A stretch of DNA of 64,000 bases from Nocardioides sp. zg-DK7169 (GTDB lineage: Bacteria; Actinomycetota; Actinomycetes; Propionibacteriales; Nocardioidaceae): NCBI RefSeq assembly GCF_013155365.1, contig NZ_JABJRA010000001.1, forward strand, positions 474,492 to 538,491, in the 5' to 3' direction. Below, piece by piece: positions 28,119 to 37,644 of this stretch. The notes beneath the pieces are model-generated. The model saw nothing but the letters and a program-made list of their open reading frames with translations, had not been told where the DNA came from and ran no database searches. The position numbers and the translations under genes were made by a program. Position 1 is the first letter of the stretch, and every line of letters starts with the position of its first letter.

Positions 28119-29216
28119 TCAGATGTCGGTCGGCATCATCTGGGTGCCGTTCTTCATCCGCTCCTTGAAGCTGCCGGTGGGGAACTCGCGGTCCTTGAGC
28201 TTGTCCATGAAGCCGCGCAGGGTGCGGGTGCCGTACGCCGGGGCGACGTGGTCCACGACCGACCAGTACTTCGCGGCCTCGAGGTAGAACGCGACCGGCT
28301 TGAGCTGCTTGCTGATCCTGCCGAGCCGGGTCAGGCGGGCGATCTTCTTGTCCCACGAGGCCATCGTGACCACGTTGAACTCCGGAGCCCGGCCCAGCAC
28401 GTCGAACATCATCTCGCCGGCCGCCTTCAGCGTCACGACGTTGTCGGGGACCCACGGCCCGCCCACCGGCAGCACCCGACGGTAGGAGTCCGGCGCGAGC
28501 ACCTGGTTGACGATGAACTCCGCGAGGTCCTCGCGCGCGATCGGGTTCACGACGCTGTACTCGCCGTGGTCGAAGATCCGGTAGGGCTCGCCGTTCTTGA
28601 CGTCGCCGAAGGTCATCGACAGGTAGGGGTAGTACGCCGTGGGGCGCACGATCGTCCAGTTCAGCCGGCCGTGGTGCTCGCCGATCAGCTCGCCCTCGAC
28701 CTGGAGCTTGTAGACCTGCGGGATCAGCTCGGGGCGGTAGGCACCGAAGTCGCTGATGTGGATGAACTGCTCGACCTGGTGCGCGACGGCCGAGCGGATG
28801 CCGTTGACGACGGCGTCGTGGTCGACGACCTCGCACTCCGCCGCGTCGTTCGGCTTGCGCCCGCTCAGCAGCGAGATCACCACGGCGGTCGGCGCCGCGG
28901 CGACCGCGGACTCCACGTCGCTCGCGCGGGTCGGGTCGCCCACGACGATCTCGGCCTCGGCGTAGTCGGGGTCGTTCTTGGTCTCGGCGCTGCGGGCCAG
29001 CACCGCCGGGCGGTAGCCACGCGCGGCCAGCTCCTTCACCACCGCGCGCCCGATGTAGCCGGTGCCGCCGAGCAGGAGCACCCGCTCACCGTCGCCGGTG
29101 CCGACCGGTCCGGTGACGTACGTCGTGGACTCCGTCTCCAGCAGTCGTGCACGCAGCTCGCGGCTGTGGCGCTGGGACGCGGCGACGTCGAGGTCGGTGA
29201 TGGTGCTGAAGGCCAT
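28119..29216 (-). CDS. Atypical SDR (NAD(P)-binding), divinyl-chlorophyllide-reductase-like
   Basis: 365 residues. After a 44-residue N-terminal extension the nucleotide motif LLLGGTGYIGRAVV appears, then VISLLSGR, HISDFGAYRP and WTIVRPTAYYPYL. The catalytic Tyr-x-x-x-Lys of classical SDRs is not evident, so this is an atypical SDR. The motif layout resembles 8-vinyl reductase (DVR/BciA-type) proteins, but no chlorophyll genes are nearby, so another substrate such as a quinone or porphyrin is more likely. Upstream DNA (29263-29283) is unusually AT-rich. Confidence 0.6.
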   Translation of the reverse strand: MAFSTITDLDVAASQRHSRELRARLLETESTTYVTGPVGTGDGERVLLLGGTGYIGRAVVKELAARGYRPAVLARSAETKNDPDYAEAEIVVGDPTRASDVESAVAAAPTAVVISLLSGRKPNDAAECEVVDHDAVVNGIRSAVAHQVEQFIHISDFGAYRPELIPQVYKLQVEGELIGEHHGRLNWTIVRPTAYYPYLSMTFGDVKNGEPYRIFDHGEYSVVNPIAREDLAEFIVNQVLAPDSYRRVLPVGGPWVPDNVVTLKAAGEMMFDVLGRAPEFNVVTMASWDKKIARLTRLGRISKQLKPVAFYLEAAKYWSVVDHVAPAYGTRTLRGFMDKLKDREFPTGSFKERMKNGTQMMPTDI

Positions 29217-29282
29217 GGGTGCTGCTCCCTCTCCGGCAGGATGGCGGCCCGAAGGCCATGACCGAGATCATATATCCTGCTA

Positions 29283-29963
29283 TCAGGCGGCGGAGCAGTG
29301 GTCGCGAACCCCGCCGACCTCCACGGTCCAGGCCGGCAGCCACCACTGCGTCAGCGGCCCGATCGCGAGGGCGTAGAGCACCGTCCCTGCCCCCAGTGCG
29401 CCCCCGAGGGCCAGCCCGACCAGGACCACCGCGACCTCGATGCCGGTGCGGACCAGCCCGAGGGACCGTCCGGTACGTCGTGCCAGGCCGGTCATCAGCC
29501 CGTCGCGCGGGCCGCGCCCCAGCTGGGCGCCGATGTACATCGCCCCCGCGGCCCCGCACAGCGCCACTCCGCCGACGCACAGCGCCACGCGCCACCCCGC
29601 CCCGGCCGGCGCGTCGAGCAGGGCGAGGGTGGCGTCGGCGGACATGCCCACCACGAGGGCGTTCGAGACCGTCCCGAGCCCGGGCGCCTCGCGCAGCGGG
29701 ATCCACAGCACGAGCACCACGAAGCTCATCACCACGACCGCCTGGCCCAGGCTCATCGGCAGGTGCCGGATGAGCCCGGAGTGCAGCACGTCCCACGGCG
29801 CCAGGCCGAGGTTGCCGCGGACCATCATCGCCAGCGAGACGCCGTAGAACACGAGCCCGACGTAGAGCTGCGGGACCCGGCGCGCCAGCCGGCCGGCGCG
29901 CAGCTGTGCGAGCGGGCCCAGGTCGGCCAGACCGCCGGGACCGGGAGAGGGAGTGCGCGCCAT
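29283..29963 (-). CDS. YczE/YyaS/YitT-family membrane protein
   Basis: 226 residues, about five to six helices, with the family pattern GNLGLAPWDVLHSGL and YIGAQLGRGPRDGLMTGLARRTG. Function of the family is not established; transport is suspected. It is divergent from a MocR-type regulator, the yczE-yczR arrangement reported in several bacteria, and an inverted repeat in between is the likely operator. Confidence 0.75.
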   Translation of the reverse strand: MARTPSPGPGGLADLGPLAQLRAGRLARRVPQLYVGLVFYGVSLAMMVRGNLGLAPWDVLHSGLIRHLPMSLGQAVVVMSFVVLVLWIPLREAPGLGTVSNALVVGMSADATLALLDAPAGAGWRVALCVGGVALCGAAGAMYIGAQLGRGPRDGLMTGLARRTGRSLGLVRTGIEVAVVLVGLALGGALGAGTVLYALAIGPLTQWWLPAWTVEVGGVRDHCSAA

Positions 29964-29980
29964 GGGTCCAGTCCATCGCG

Positions 29981-30007
29981 GATTGGCCTGCCCGCACAGT
30001 GCCAATC
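29981..30007. promoter_or_regulatory. Probable MocR/YczR operator
   Basis: GATTGGC, 13 bp, GCCAATC: a 7-bp inverted repeat centred between the divergent yczE-like and mocR genes, 18 bp from each start codon. Confidence 0.6.
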
Positions 30008-30024
30008 GTGGAAGGGTGGCCTGC

Positions 30025-31470
30025 ATGGACCGGACCACCGTGCTCTCGGCCGCGCGCCTGGCCACCCTGGTCGAGGGCTTCGCCCGCACCCCGTCGTACG
30101 CCGGGCTGGCCACCGCGATCACCCTCCTCGTCGGCGACGGCCGCATCCCCGCGGGCTCGCGCCTGCCCAGCGAGCGCGAGCTCGGCGCCGCCCTCGGGCT
30201 GTCCCGGGCCACGGTCACCCGGGCCTACGCCACCCTGGTCGAGCAGCGCTGCGCCGAGGCCCGCCGCGGCGCCGGGACCTTCGTGCGGGTGCCTGCCGGT
30301 CGCGCCCGCGCGCACGACCGGGCCCTGATGCCCCGCCCGGGGGACCACGACGCCATCGACCTGGGCTGCGCGGCCACCTCCGCGCCCGGCGAGCTCGCAG
30401 CGGCGTACGCCGAGGCGGCCGCGCAGATGCCCGCCCACCTCGGCGGCCACGGCTACTTCCCCGCGGGACTGCCCGGGCTCCAGGCCGCGATCGCCGCGGC
30501 GTACGACGCCCGCGGGCTGCCCACCGACCCGGCCCAGGTCATGGTGACGCCGGGCGCCCTGGCGGCGGCCGCCGTGGTCGCGCGGGCGTTCAGCGGGCCC
30601 GGCGAGCGGGTCGCGGTGGAGTCGCCGGCCTACCCCAACGCCGTCGACGCGCTGCGCCACACCGGCGCCCGCCTGGTCGAGCTGCCGGTCGACCCCGGCG
30701 GATGGGACCTCGACGCGGTCGGCGCCGTCCTGCGCCGGGCCCGTCCGCGGCTGGCCTACCTGGTCCCGGACTTCCAGAACCCCACCGGGCACCTGATGGA
30801 CGACGCCGCCCGCGAGGAGTACGCCGCGCACCTGCGCGCCAGCGGCACCGTCCCCGTGGTGGACGAGGCCCACCAGGCCCTCGCCCTCGACGGGCAGACG
30901 ATGCCGCGCCCGTTCGCGGCGTACGCCTCGGACGCGGTGAGCATCGGCAGCGCGAGCAAGAGCTTCTGGGGCGGCCTGCGGCTGGGCTGGATCCGGGCAC
31001 CGCACGCCGCCGTCGACCGGCTCACCCGGGCCCGGGTCACCTCCGACCTCGGCGCGCCGGTGCTCGAGCAGCTGGTGCTGGAGCGGCTGCTGGCCGGCGG
31101 CCCGGTGCTCCCGGGCCACCTGGCACGCCTGCGCGAGCAACGGGACACCCTCGCCGCCGCGCTCGCCCGCGAGCTCCCCGAGTGGCGCTTCCGCCTCCCC
31201 GGCGGTGGCCTGGCGCTGTGGTGCGAGCTGCCCGCGCCGCTCGGCACGGCGCTGGTCGCCGAGGCGGAGCGCCGCGGCGTGATCCTGACCCCCGGGCCGG
31301 TGTTCGCCGCCGCGGGCGGGCTCGACCGGTTCGTGCGCATCCCGTGGACGCGTCCGGTCGCCGAGCTCGAGGAGGCGGTACGCCGTGTCGCCGCGGCGTG
31401 GGCGGTCGTCCGCGGCAGCACCGGCGCCGCGATCGGCGGGGCGCCCCGCGCCCGCGTGGTGGTCGCCTGA
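30025..31470 (+). CDS. MocR/PdxR-family (GntR plus aminotransferase) regulator, YczR-like
   Basis: 481 residues. N-terminal winged HTH of the GntR class (PSERELGAALGLSRATVTRAYATL, about residues 48-72) fused to a fold-type I aminotransferase domain with the PLP lysine in SASKSFWGGLRLG (about residue 312). Such regulators sense PLP or its aldimines. Pairing with a divergent YczE-type membrane gene suggests it is that gene's regulator. ATG 30025 follows GGAAGGGTGG. Confidence 0.85.
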   Translation: MDRTTVLSAARLATLVEGFARTPSYAGLATAITLLVGDGRIPAGSRLPSERELGAALGLSRATVTRAYATLVEQRCAEARRGAGTFVRVPAGRARAHDRALMPRPGDHDAIDLGCAATSAPGELAAAYAEAAAQMPAHLGGHGYFPAGLPGLQAAIAAAYDARGLPTDPAQVMVTPGALAAAAVVARAFSGPGERVAVESPAYPNAVDALRHTGARLVELPVDPGGWDLDAVGAVLRRARPRLAYLVPDFQNPTGHLMDDAAREEYAAHLRASGTVPVVDEAHQALALDGQTMPRPFAAYASDAVSIGSASKSFWGGLRLGWIRAPHAAVDRLTRARVTSDLGAPVLEQLVLERLLAGGPVLPGHLARLREQRDTLAAALARELPEWRFRLPGGGLALWCELPAPLGTALVAEAERRGVILTPGPVFAAAGGLDRFVRIPWTRPVAELEEAVRRVAAAWAVVRGSTGAAIGGAPRARVVVA

Positions 31471-31473
31471 GGC

Positions 31474-33060
31474 TCAGCCCAGGTCGACGGCGCGCACGGT
31501 CGCGGCGTCCAGGGAGCGCTCGATCTCCTCGAGCGCGCCGGTGGGGATCACCGAGTCGACCGAGAGCGCGACCAGCGCGCGCCCGCCGCGGCTGTCGCGC
31601 GCGACCTGCATGCCGGCGATGTTGACGCCCGACTCCCCCAGCACCCGGCCGAGGACCCCGACCATGCCGGGCCGGTCGGTGTAGGTGAAGAACGCGAGGT
31701 GGTCGGTCGGCTCCAGGTCGACGTCGAAGCCGTTGACCTCGACCAGCCGCTCGCGCTGGGCCAGCCCGACCAGGGTGCCGCTGACCGACACCTGTGCGCC
31801 GTCGGCCATGGTCCCGCGCAGGGTGATCAGGTTGCGGTGGTCGGGGCTCTCGGGGTCCACCACCAGGCGCACCATGGTGCCGCGCTCCGCGGCGAGGAGC
31901 GGGACGTTGACGTAGGAGACCGGTCCCCCGACGACGTCGCCGAACATCCCCTTGAGCGCGGCCAGCTCGAGGACCTTCACGTCGTGGTCGGTGATCTCGC
32001 CGCGGACCTCGACGTCGACCTGCTGGGCCAGGCCGCCGGCCAGGCCGGTGAAGATCCGCCCGAGCTTCTCCGTCAGCGGGATGCCGGGGCGCACGTCCTC
32101 GGCGATCACGCCGCCCTGGACGTTGACCGCGTCGGGCACCAGGTCGCCGGCGAGCGCCAGACGCACCGAGCGCGCGACCGCGAGGCCGGCCTTCTCCTGG
32201 GCCTCGACGGTGGAGGCCCCGAGGTGCGGCGTCGCCACGACGTTGTCGAGCGCGAGCAGCGGGCTCTCGACGCCCGACTCGTCGGCGAACACGTCGAGCC
32301 CGGCCGCGGCCACCCGGCCCTCGACCAGCGCGGCGTGCAGCGCCGTCTCGTCGACGATGCCGCCGCGGGCGGCGTTGACGAGCACCAGCGACGCCTTGAC
32401 CCGGCGCAGCTCGGCCTCGCCGATCAGCCCGGTGGTCTCGCTGGTGCGCGGCAGGTGCACCGAGATGAAGTCGGACTCGGCGAGCAGGGTGTCGAGGTCG
32501 ACGAGACGCACGCCCATCTGCGCGGCCCGCCCGGCCTGCACGTAGGGGTCGTGGGCCACCACCCTCATCCCGAAGGCGGTCAGCCGCTGCGCGACCAGCA
32601 CCCCGATCCGGCCGAGGCCGAGGATGCCGACGGTCTTGTCGAACAGCTCGGTGCCCACGAACGGGGTGCGGTCCCAGCTCCCGGCTCGCAGGGCGGCGTG
32701 GGCCGGGCTGACGCGACGGGCCGCGGCCAGCATCAGCGCGACCGTCAGCTCGGCCACCGACACGACGTTCGAGGTGGGTGCCGTGACGACCATGACGCCG
32801 GCGTGCGTCGCCGCGCGTACGTCGACGTTGTCCAGCCCGACGCCGGCGCGGGCGACGACCCGCAGGCGGGGCGCCGCGGCCAGCAGCTCGGCGTCGACGC
32901 CGGTCCGGGAGCGCACCAGGAGCGCCTCCGCCTCGGCGACCGCGGCCAGCAGCGCGGCGCGGTCGGTGCCCTCGCAGCGGCGCACGTCGAAGTCCGGCCC
33001 GAGCGCCTCGACGGTGGCGGGGCTCAGGGGTTCGGCGATGAGGACGACGGGCTTGCTCAC
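31474..33060 (-). CDS. serA: D-3-phosphoglycerate dehydrogenase
   Basis: 528 residues, the long actinobacterial form: substrate and NAD domains (LGLGRIGVLVAQRL, VNAARGGIVDETAL, ATPHLGAST), an intervening domain, and a C-terminal ACT domain from about residue 455 (TDRPGMVGVLGRVLGESGVNIAGM) for serine feedback. First step of serine synthesis. GTG 33060. Two bases separate it from the convergent MocR gene. Confidence 0.94.
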   Translation of the reverse strand: MSKPVVLIAEPLSPATVEALGPDFDVRRCEGTDRAALLAAVAEAEALLVRSRTGVDAELLAAAPRLRVVARAGVGLDNVDVRAATHAGVMVVTAPTSNVVSVAELTVALMLAAARRVSPAHAALRAGSWDRTPFVGTELFDKTVGILGLGRIGVLVAQRLTAFGMRVVAHDPYVQAGRAAQMGVRLVDLDTLLAESDFISVHLPRTSETTGLIGEAELRRVKASLVLVNAARGGIVDETALHAALVEGRVAAAGLDVFADESGVESPLLALDNVVATPHLGASTVEAQEKAGLAVARSVRLALAGDLVPDAVNVQGGVIAEDVRPGIPLTEKLGRIFTGLAGGLAQQVDVEVRGEITDHDVKVLELAALKGMFGDVVGGPVSYVNVPLLAAERGTMVRLVVDPESPDHRNLITLRGTMADGAQVSVSGTLVGLAQRERLVEVNGFDVDLEPTDHLAFFTYTDRPGMVGVLGRVLGESGVNIAGMQVARDSRGGRALVALSVDSVIPTGALEEIERSLDAATVRAVDLG

Positions 33061-33285
33061 AGCGGGCGTTCCTAGATGGTCGGAGGATCGGCCCCGGGCC
33101 GGGAGGCGAGGAGGCCGGTGGTGCACGACGCTGTGCCGACCGCCGAGCCTACCCGAGCAAATCGGTGGCACCGGTGCCGCCCGAGCCCGTAGCGTCGCCG
33201 GTCCCAGCCCCGTCGCCAGGCAGGTCCCGTTGCTCCTTTGAGGTCGCTCACCCACCCGTGACCACCCCTCACCTCGGAGCACCCC

Positions 33286-34081
33286 ATGTCTGCATCCGCC
33301 GCGATCTCGTTCACCGCGCTCACCTTCACCTGGCCCGACGGCTCCCCCGCCCTGCGCGACCTCGACCTCCTCGTGCCGCCCGGCCGACCGGGCCGAGGCG
33401 GAGGCGACGCTGGCCAAGCGCCGCGTGCAGGGCCGCGCCGCGCAGCTCGGCGGCGGGATCCCCCGCATCGTCGCCGGCTCCCTGCGCAGCTCCGCCGAGG
33501 GCTCGGCGGCCCAGCTGCGCCGGGTCCAGGAGGAGCGGCTGGCGGCCGCCCGCGCCCGCCTCGACGACGCGGAGTCCCGGTTGCGCGAGGACCGCGAGAT
33601 CCGCGTCGACCTGCCCGGCACCCACGTACCGCGAGGGCGGACCGTGCTGACCACGCGCTCGCTGGTGCTGCGCACCGGAGCCCGGGTCGACCTGGACCTG
33701 CTCGACGACACCCGCAGCGTGGTGGCCAACGTGCGCGAGCACGCGCCGGGCACCGAGGAGGTCGTCGTACGCGCCCGGCTGGCGAGGTTCCTGTTCCGCG
33801 GCCGCGCGGGCGACCGGTCGGTGGGCGTGCTGTCCGGCGGGGAGCGGTTCCGCGCCACGCTCGCCGCGGTGCTGCTCGCCGACCCCGCTCCGCAGCTGCT
33901 GCTCCTCGACGAGCCGACCAACAACCTCGACTTCGCCTCCCACGACGCCCTGGTCTCCGCCCTCGCGGCGTACCGGGGCGCCCTGGTGGTCGCCAGCCAC
34001 GACCAGCGGTTCCTCGAGGAGATCGGTGTGGACCGCCTCGTCGACCTCGGGGCCGATCAGTCCGCGGAGGGCCAGACGTAG
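33286..34081 (+). pseudogene. ABC-F type ATPase remnant lacking both Walker A segments
   Basis: An intact start (ATG 33286 after GGAG) encodes about 33 residues of the first ABC domain, ending LDLLVPPGR. The reading then jumps, out of frame, into the inter-domain linker (about 33390 onward: [18 protein letters not shown]), so the first Walker A and signature are gone. In the second domain [21 protein letters not shown] joins the start of that domain directly to the region after Walker A. Its signature VLSGGERFR and [13 protein letters not shown] survive. Two independent internal deletions explain this best. Confidence 0.75.
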
Positions 34082-34512
34082 GGCAGGTCGTCGGGCACGT
34101 CGGGGAACCGCGAGCGGTAGAAGCCCGGGTCCTTGCGCACCAGCGCCGAGCGGTGGCTGCGGTGGAAGTCCTCGTCCCCGAGCCACGGCGGCAGCGCGTC
34201 CGCCCGCCCCAGGTCGTCCTGGCCGCGGACCCGCTCCACCCCGACCCCGGCGAGGTCGCTGCGGATGGTCGCCGCGCACGTGTCCGCGCGCCCCTCCTCC
34301 ACCCAGACCTCGCAGCAGGTGAGCGCGTAGCGCCCCAGCGCCTCGACGTACCCCCGCCACATCCGCACCGCCGGGTGGTGGCGCCACCCGTACCCCGGCA
34401 CGATCAGCCCGCGGATCACCTGGATCCCCTCCACCCGCTGCTTGCCCAGCCGGCGCGCGTCGAGGACCCGGGCCGAGGCCTCGAAGTCGGGGTAGGGCAG
34501 GAATGTCTGCAC
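34057..34512 (-). CDS. MSMEG_6728-type protein, pyrimidine-dimer glycosylase-like
   Basis: 151 residues beginning [20 protein letters not shown], then [17 protein letters not shown] and [14 protein letters not shown]. This pattern belongs to the MSMEG_6728 family, related to the T4 endonuclease V-like pyrimidine-dimer excision domain; activity is inferred. The GTG start is at 34512. Its last 25 bp overlap the end of the ABC-F remnant on the other strand. Confidence 0.65.
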   Translation of the reverse strand: MQTFLPYPDFEASARVLDARRLGKQRVEGIQVIRGLIVPGYGWRHHPAVRMWRGYVEALGRYALTCCEVWVEEGRADTCAATIRSDLAGVGVERVRGQDDLGRADALPPWLGDEDFHRSHRSALVRKDPGFYRSRFPDVPDDLPYVWPSAD

Positions 34513-34538
34513 GCGACACCGGTGACCCGTTCGAGCCC

Positions 34539-35066
34539 TCAGAGCCGCAACGTCGTGACCAGGTTGGTCCCGAAGATGGTTTCCTCACTGGCCGTCTCGG
34601 TGAATCCGAGCTTTGCCAGCACACGGCGAGAAGCGGTGTTCCAGTCCCAGACCGAGGCCCACAGCCGCTCGTGGCCGGACGATCTCGCCCAGTCCAGCAC
34701 CGCCCACGATGCCTCGGTCGCGTATCCCTGTCCCCAGCAGCGGCGGAGGAGCTCGAACGCCAGCTCCGGTTCTCGGGCCTCCTGTCGGCGCTCGGTCAGG
34801 CCGCAGTAGCCGATGGCTTCGCCCACGCCCTTCCGCTCGACCGCCAGCAACGCGACGGGCGATGCCGTGCTGCGACGGATCGCCTCCTCGACCTCTGCGA
34901 GCGTCGGGTGCCCGTCCGCGTCGATGCGGCGGTGCGGCGGCACCCGGGGATCGCGTTCGAGCCACAGCTCGCGCCGGATGGCGGCCTCGCTCACCCGCCA
35001 GGGCCGGAGCACGAGACGATCGGTCTCGAGCACGACCTCACCGCCCTGAGCCGCTCCGGCTGCCAT
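34539..35066 (-). CDS. GNAT family N-acetyltransferase (RimJ/RimL-like)
   Basis: 175 residues: LETDRLVLRPWRVSEA start, the acetyl-CoA loop RRCWGQGYATEASWAVLDWA, and WDWNTASRRVLAKLGF, as in GNAT_3/RimJ-type enzymes that acetylate protein N-termini or small amines. Target unknown. Confidence 0.85.
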   Translation of the reverse strand: MAAGAAQGGEVVLETDRLVLRPWRVSEAAIRRELWLERDPRVPPHRRIDADGHPTLAEVEEAIRRSTASPVALLAVERKGVGEAIGYCGLTERRQEAREPELAFELLRRCWGQGYATEASWAVLDWARSSGHERLWASVWDWNTASRRVLAKLGFTETASEETIFGTNLVTTLRL

Positions 35067-35151
35067 GACTCCCCTTCCACGAGTGAGGCGCGCACCTGCC
35101 GCGATCGGGCGGGCAGTGCCGCCGATGATCCTCGACCACTGCCGTCGCGGT

Positions 35152-36420
35152 CTACGTCCGTCTGGCGAAGCGGAGGTCGCCGTTCGGCATCCGCTGGTGG
35201 AGGTAGCGGTCGTCGTGGATCAGATGATGGTGGTGGGAGCAGAGGAGCAGGGCGTTCGCGAGGTCGGTCCTCCCTCCCGCGGACCACGGCTTCAGATGAT
35301 GTGCCTCGCACCAGGTGGCGGGCATCGAGCAGCCGTCCGCGCGGCACTCCCGGTCCCGGATCGCCAGCGCCTTGCGCTGGCCCGGGCTGAACAGCCTCGT
35401 GGCGTGTCCGAGGTCGAGCGGCACCGACCGGGTGCCCAGCACCGCCGGCACCAGACCCGCCGTGCAGGCGAGACGCCGGGCCTCGCCCGCGGTGATCCGG
35501 GAGCCGTCCGCCAGCGTCGCGGTGCCGAGGCCAGCGGTGAGGGTGGCGAGGTCCATCGTGATCACCAACGTCGTCGCGTCCCCGCCGTGGAGCGGGAGCC
35601 GGGCCGGGTCGAGGGCCTCTATCAGCGAGCAGAACGCCTCACCCAGCCGCCGCTCGTAGGGCACCCGCCGCCCATCCGCCTCTGCGCCAGCCTGTTCGCC
35701 GTTCTCCTTGCGGGGGTTGGTGAACGCCTCCAGCATCGTGGTCACCCGCAACGCCACACTCTCGGGCACCCGCGCCCGGATGAATGCGGTGCCGTCGCCG
35801 TGGTGCTGCACCGACAGCGTCGTACGCCGCCGAGCCGCCCGCTCGGCCGCCTCCAGCTGTCGCCGTTCCAGCTCCTCTGCCCACTGCGGCGCGACCACCT
35901 CGAGCAGCCGCTCCCCCAACCGGCGCAGCTCCCGCGGACCGAAGCCGACCGCCTGCTCCACCAGATAGACCTCCGCCCGGACCAGGACCTCGGCCCACTC
36001 CTCCGCCGGGGCCTCCACCAGGTCACGCCCGCAGGCCAGCTCGTCGAGGGCAGCCACGATCACCTGGGCCTGGTCGACGCTCATCCGCCTGCCCAGCAGC
36101 CCCAGACCGACCCGGTGCCAGCGCTGCTCGCACGCCACCCCGAGCCGCTGCGCCCGACGTGTCGTGGTCAGCGAGTCATGGGTGCGGTGCGTCAACCACG
36201 AGGCGACGTCCCGGTGCCCCTCCGCGTCCGCCACGTCCTCGGCGCACCCGACCAGCCGCGCCAGCACCGCCTGCGCCCGCGACGACGCCGACGCCGCCAT
36301 CAGCAACGCCTGCCGCTTCGTCGCCACGGGAAGGAACACCGGGTCCCGCTCGACCACCCGGTCCAGGTCGGCGTGCAGGCGCTCCAGATCCACCAGATAG
36401 GGATCGAGCGTTTCGGCCAT
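35152..36420 (-). CDS. DUF222 and HNH endonuclease domain protein (13E12 family)
   Basis: 422 residues. A long helical DUF222 region is followed by a C-terminal HNH module (RDRECRADGCSMPATWCEAHH...LLLCSHHHHLIH) with two Cys-containing zinc knuckles. The family is abundant and repeated in actinobacterial genomes; its role is uncertain, perhaps as a selfish or defence-linked nuclease. Confidence 0.88.
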   Translation of the reverse strand: MAETLDPYLVDLERLHADLDRVVERDPVFLPVATKRQALLMAASASSRAQAVLARLVGCAEDVADAEGHRDVASWLTHRTHDSLTTTRRAQRLGVACEQRWHRVGLGLLGRRMSVDQAQVIVAALDELACGRDLVEAPAEEWAEVLVRAEVYLVEQAVGFGPRELRRLGERLLEVVAPQWAEELERRQLEAAERAARRRTTLSVQHHGDGTAFIRARVPESVALRVTTMLEAFTNPRKENGEQAGAEADGRRVPYERRLGEAFCSLIEALDPARLPLHGGDATTLVITMDLATLTAGLGTATLADGSRITAGEARRLACTAGLVPAVLGTRSVPLDLGHATRLFSPGQRKALAIRDRECRADGCSMPATWCEAHHLKPWSAGGRTDLANALLLCSHHHHLIHDDRYLHQRMPNGDLRFARRT

Positions 36421-36581
36421 CCGGGCCTCCCTGGACCAGGTGCTGCGGAGCTCTACGACATGGCTTCATCGTAGAGACGACCGGGGACATTTCCGGGCCC
36501 GTGATCCCCCGGGTGATGAGTTCTGCCGCCCCTGGCCGTCACACGTACGACACGACACCCACGCGACGCCGAGGATGGACG

Positions 36582-37598
36582 ATGAGTGCGGACACACGAC
36601 TGCAGGAGCCCGGCATGAGCAACCCGGACGAGGCCCACGAGCCCGACGACGCGGCGTTCTCACGACTGACCGAGCGGCACCGCCGCGAGCTGCACGTGCA
36701 CTGCTACCGGATGCTCGGGTCCTTCGAGGACGCCGAGGACACCGTGCAGGAGACCCTCCTTCGTGCCTGGCGGCGCCGGGAGACCTTCGAGGGGCGCTCG
36801 ACGTGGCGCGCCTGGTTGTACGGCATCGCCACCCACGCCTGCCTCGACCTGCTCGCCAGGCGCCGGCCCGCGGCGGCCACCGGCGGCGAGGTGCGGTGGC
36901 TGCAGCCCTATCCCGACCACCTGCTCGACGAGGTCGCGGCGGACGACGCCCAGCAGCCGGAGGCGCGGGTGGTCGCGCAGGAGACGATCGAGCTGGCCTA
37001 CCTGGTCGCCGTCCAGCACCTCGCGCCGCGCCCGCGCGCCGTGCTGATCCTGCGCGACGTGCTCGGCTGGCCCGCCCGTGACACAGCAGAGCTCCTCGGG
37101 GACTCCGTGAACTCGGTGAACAGCGCGCTCCAGCGGGCCCGCGCCGGCATGCGTGCCCATCTGCCGGCCGAGCGGCAGGACTGGACCCACGGCGGGGAGG
37201 ACGCCGCGACCCGCGAGCTGGTACGCCGCTTCACCGACGCCAGCCTCGCCACCGACGTCGGCGCCCTCGCCGCGCTGCTGCGCGAGGACGTGCGCTGCTC
37301 GATGCCGCCGACGCCCGGCCTGTTCATCGGGCGGGACGCGGTGGTGGCGGACTGGGTCCAGGACGGCTTCGAGGACCTGGGGCGCATGCGCGCCGTACCC
37401 ACCTCGGTGAACCGGCAGCCGGCCGTCGCCTTCTACCTCTGGCAGGAATCGGCGGGCGCGTACCTGCCGCTGACGGTCGACGCCCTGCGCATCAGCGGCG
37501 GGGCGATCACCGAGATCCTCACCTTCCACGCCGACCGGTTCGGCCCGCTCGGGCTCCCCGAGCGCCTGACGGAGGACGGCCATGACCGGGACGCCTGA
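36582..37598 (+). CDS. ECF RNA polymerase sigma factor with C-terminal SnoaL-like domain (SigG/SigX5 type)
   Basis: 338 residues. Sigma region 2 (ELHVHCYRMLGSFEDAEDTVQETLLRAW split over about residues 40-65), region 4 (about 150-195, RAVLILRDVLGWPARDTAEL), then an NTF2/SnoaL-like tail from about residue 205 (TDASLATDVGALAALL), as in the sigma-70 group carrying a regulatory SnoaL domain and usually no anti-sigma factor. ATG 36582 follows GAGGA. No anti-sigma gene is adjacent. A 19-codon ORF overlapping its end is not convincing. Confidence 0.85.
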   Translation: MSADTRLQEPGMSNPDEAHEPDDAAFSRLTERHRRELHVHCYRMLGSFEDAEDTVQETLLRAWRRRETFEGRSTWRAWLYGIATHACLDLLARRRPAAATGGEVRWLQPYPDHLLDEVAADDAQQPEARVVAQETIELAYLVAVQHLAPRPRAVLILRDVLGWPARDTAELLGDSVNSVNSALQRARAGMRAHLPAERQDWTHGGEDAATRELVRRFTDASLATDVGALAALLREDVRCSMPPTPGLFIGRDAVVADWVQDGFEDLGRMRAVPTSVNRQPAVAFYLWQESAGAYLPLTVDALRISGGAITEILTFHADRFGPLGLPERLTEDGHDRDA

Positions 37599-37644
37599 CA
37601 CCAGGGTCGCGGCGGCCCCGGCGGTCACCCGGGCCGGGTGAGCC

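Noticed and set aside
33061..33285. Checked for a tRNA or leader peptide before the ABC-F remnant
   Set aside because: No cloverleaf or convincing short ORF with a ribosome site was found.
37581..37640. 19-codon ORF overlapping the end of the sigma factor gene
   Set aside because: No ribosome site beyond coding sequence, and the composition is generic; likely chance.
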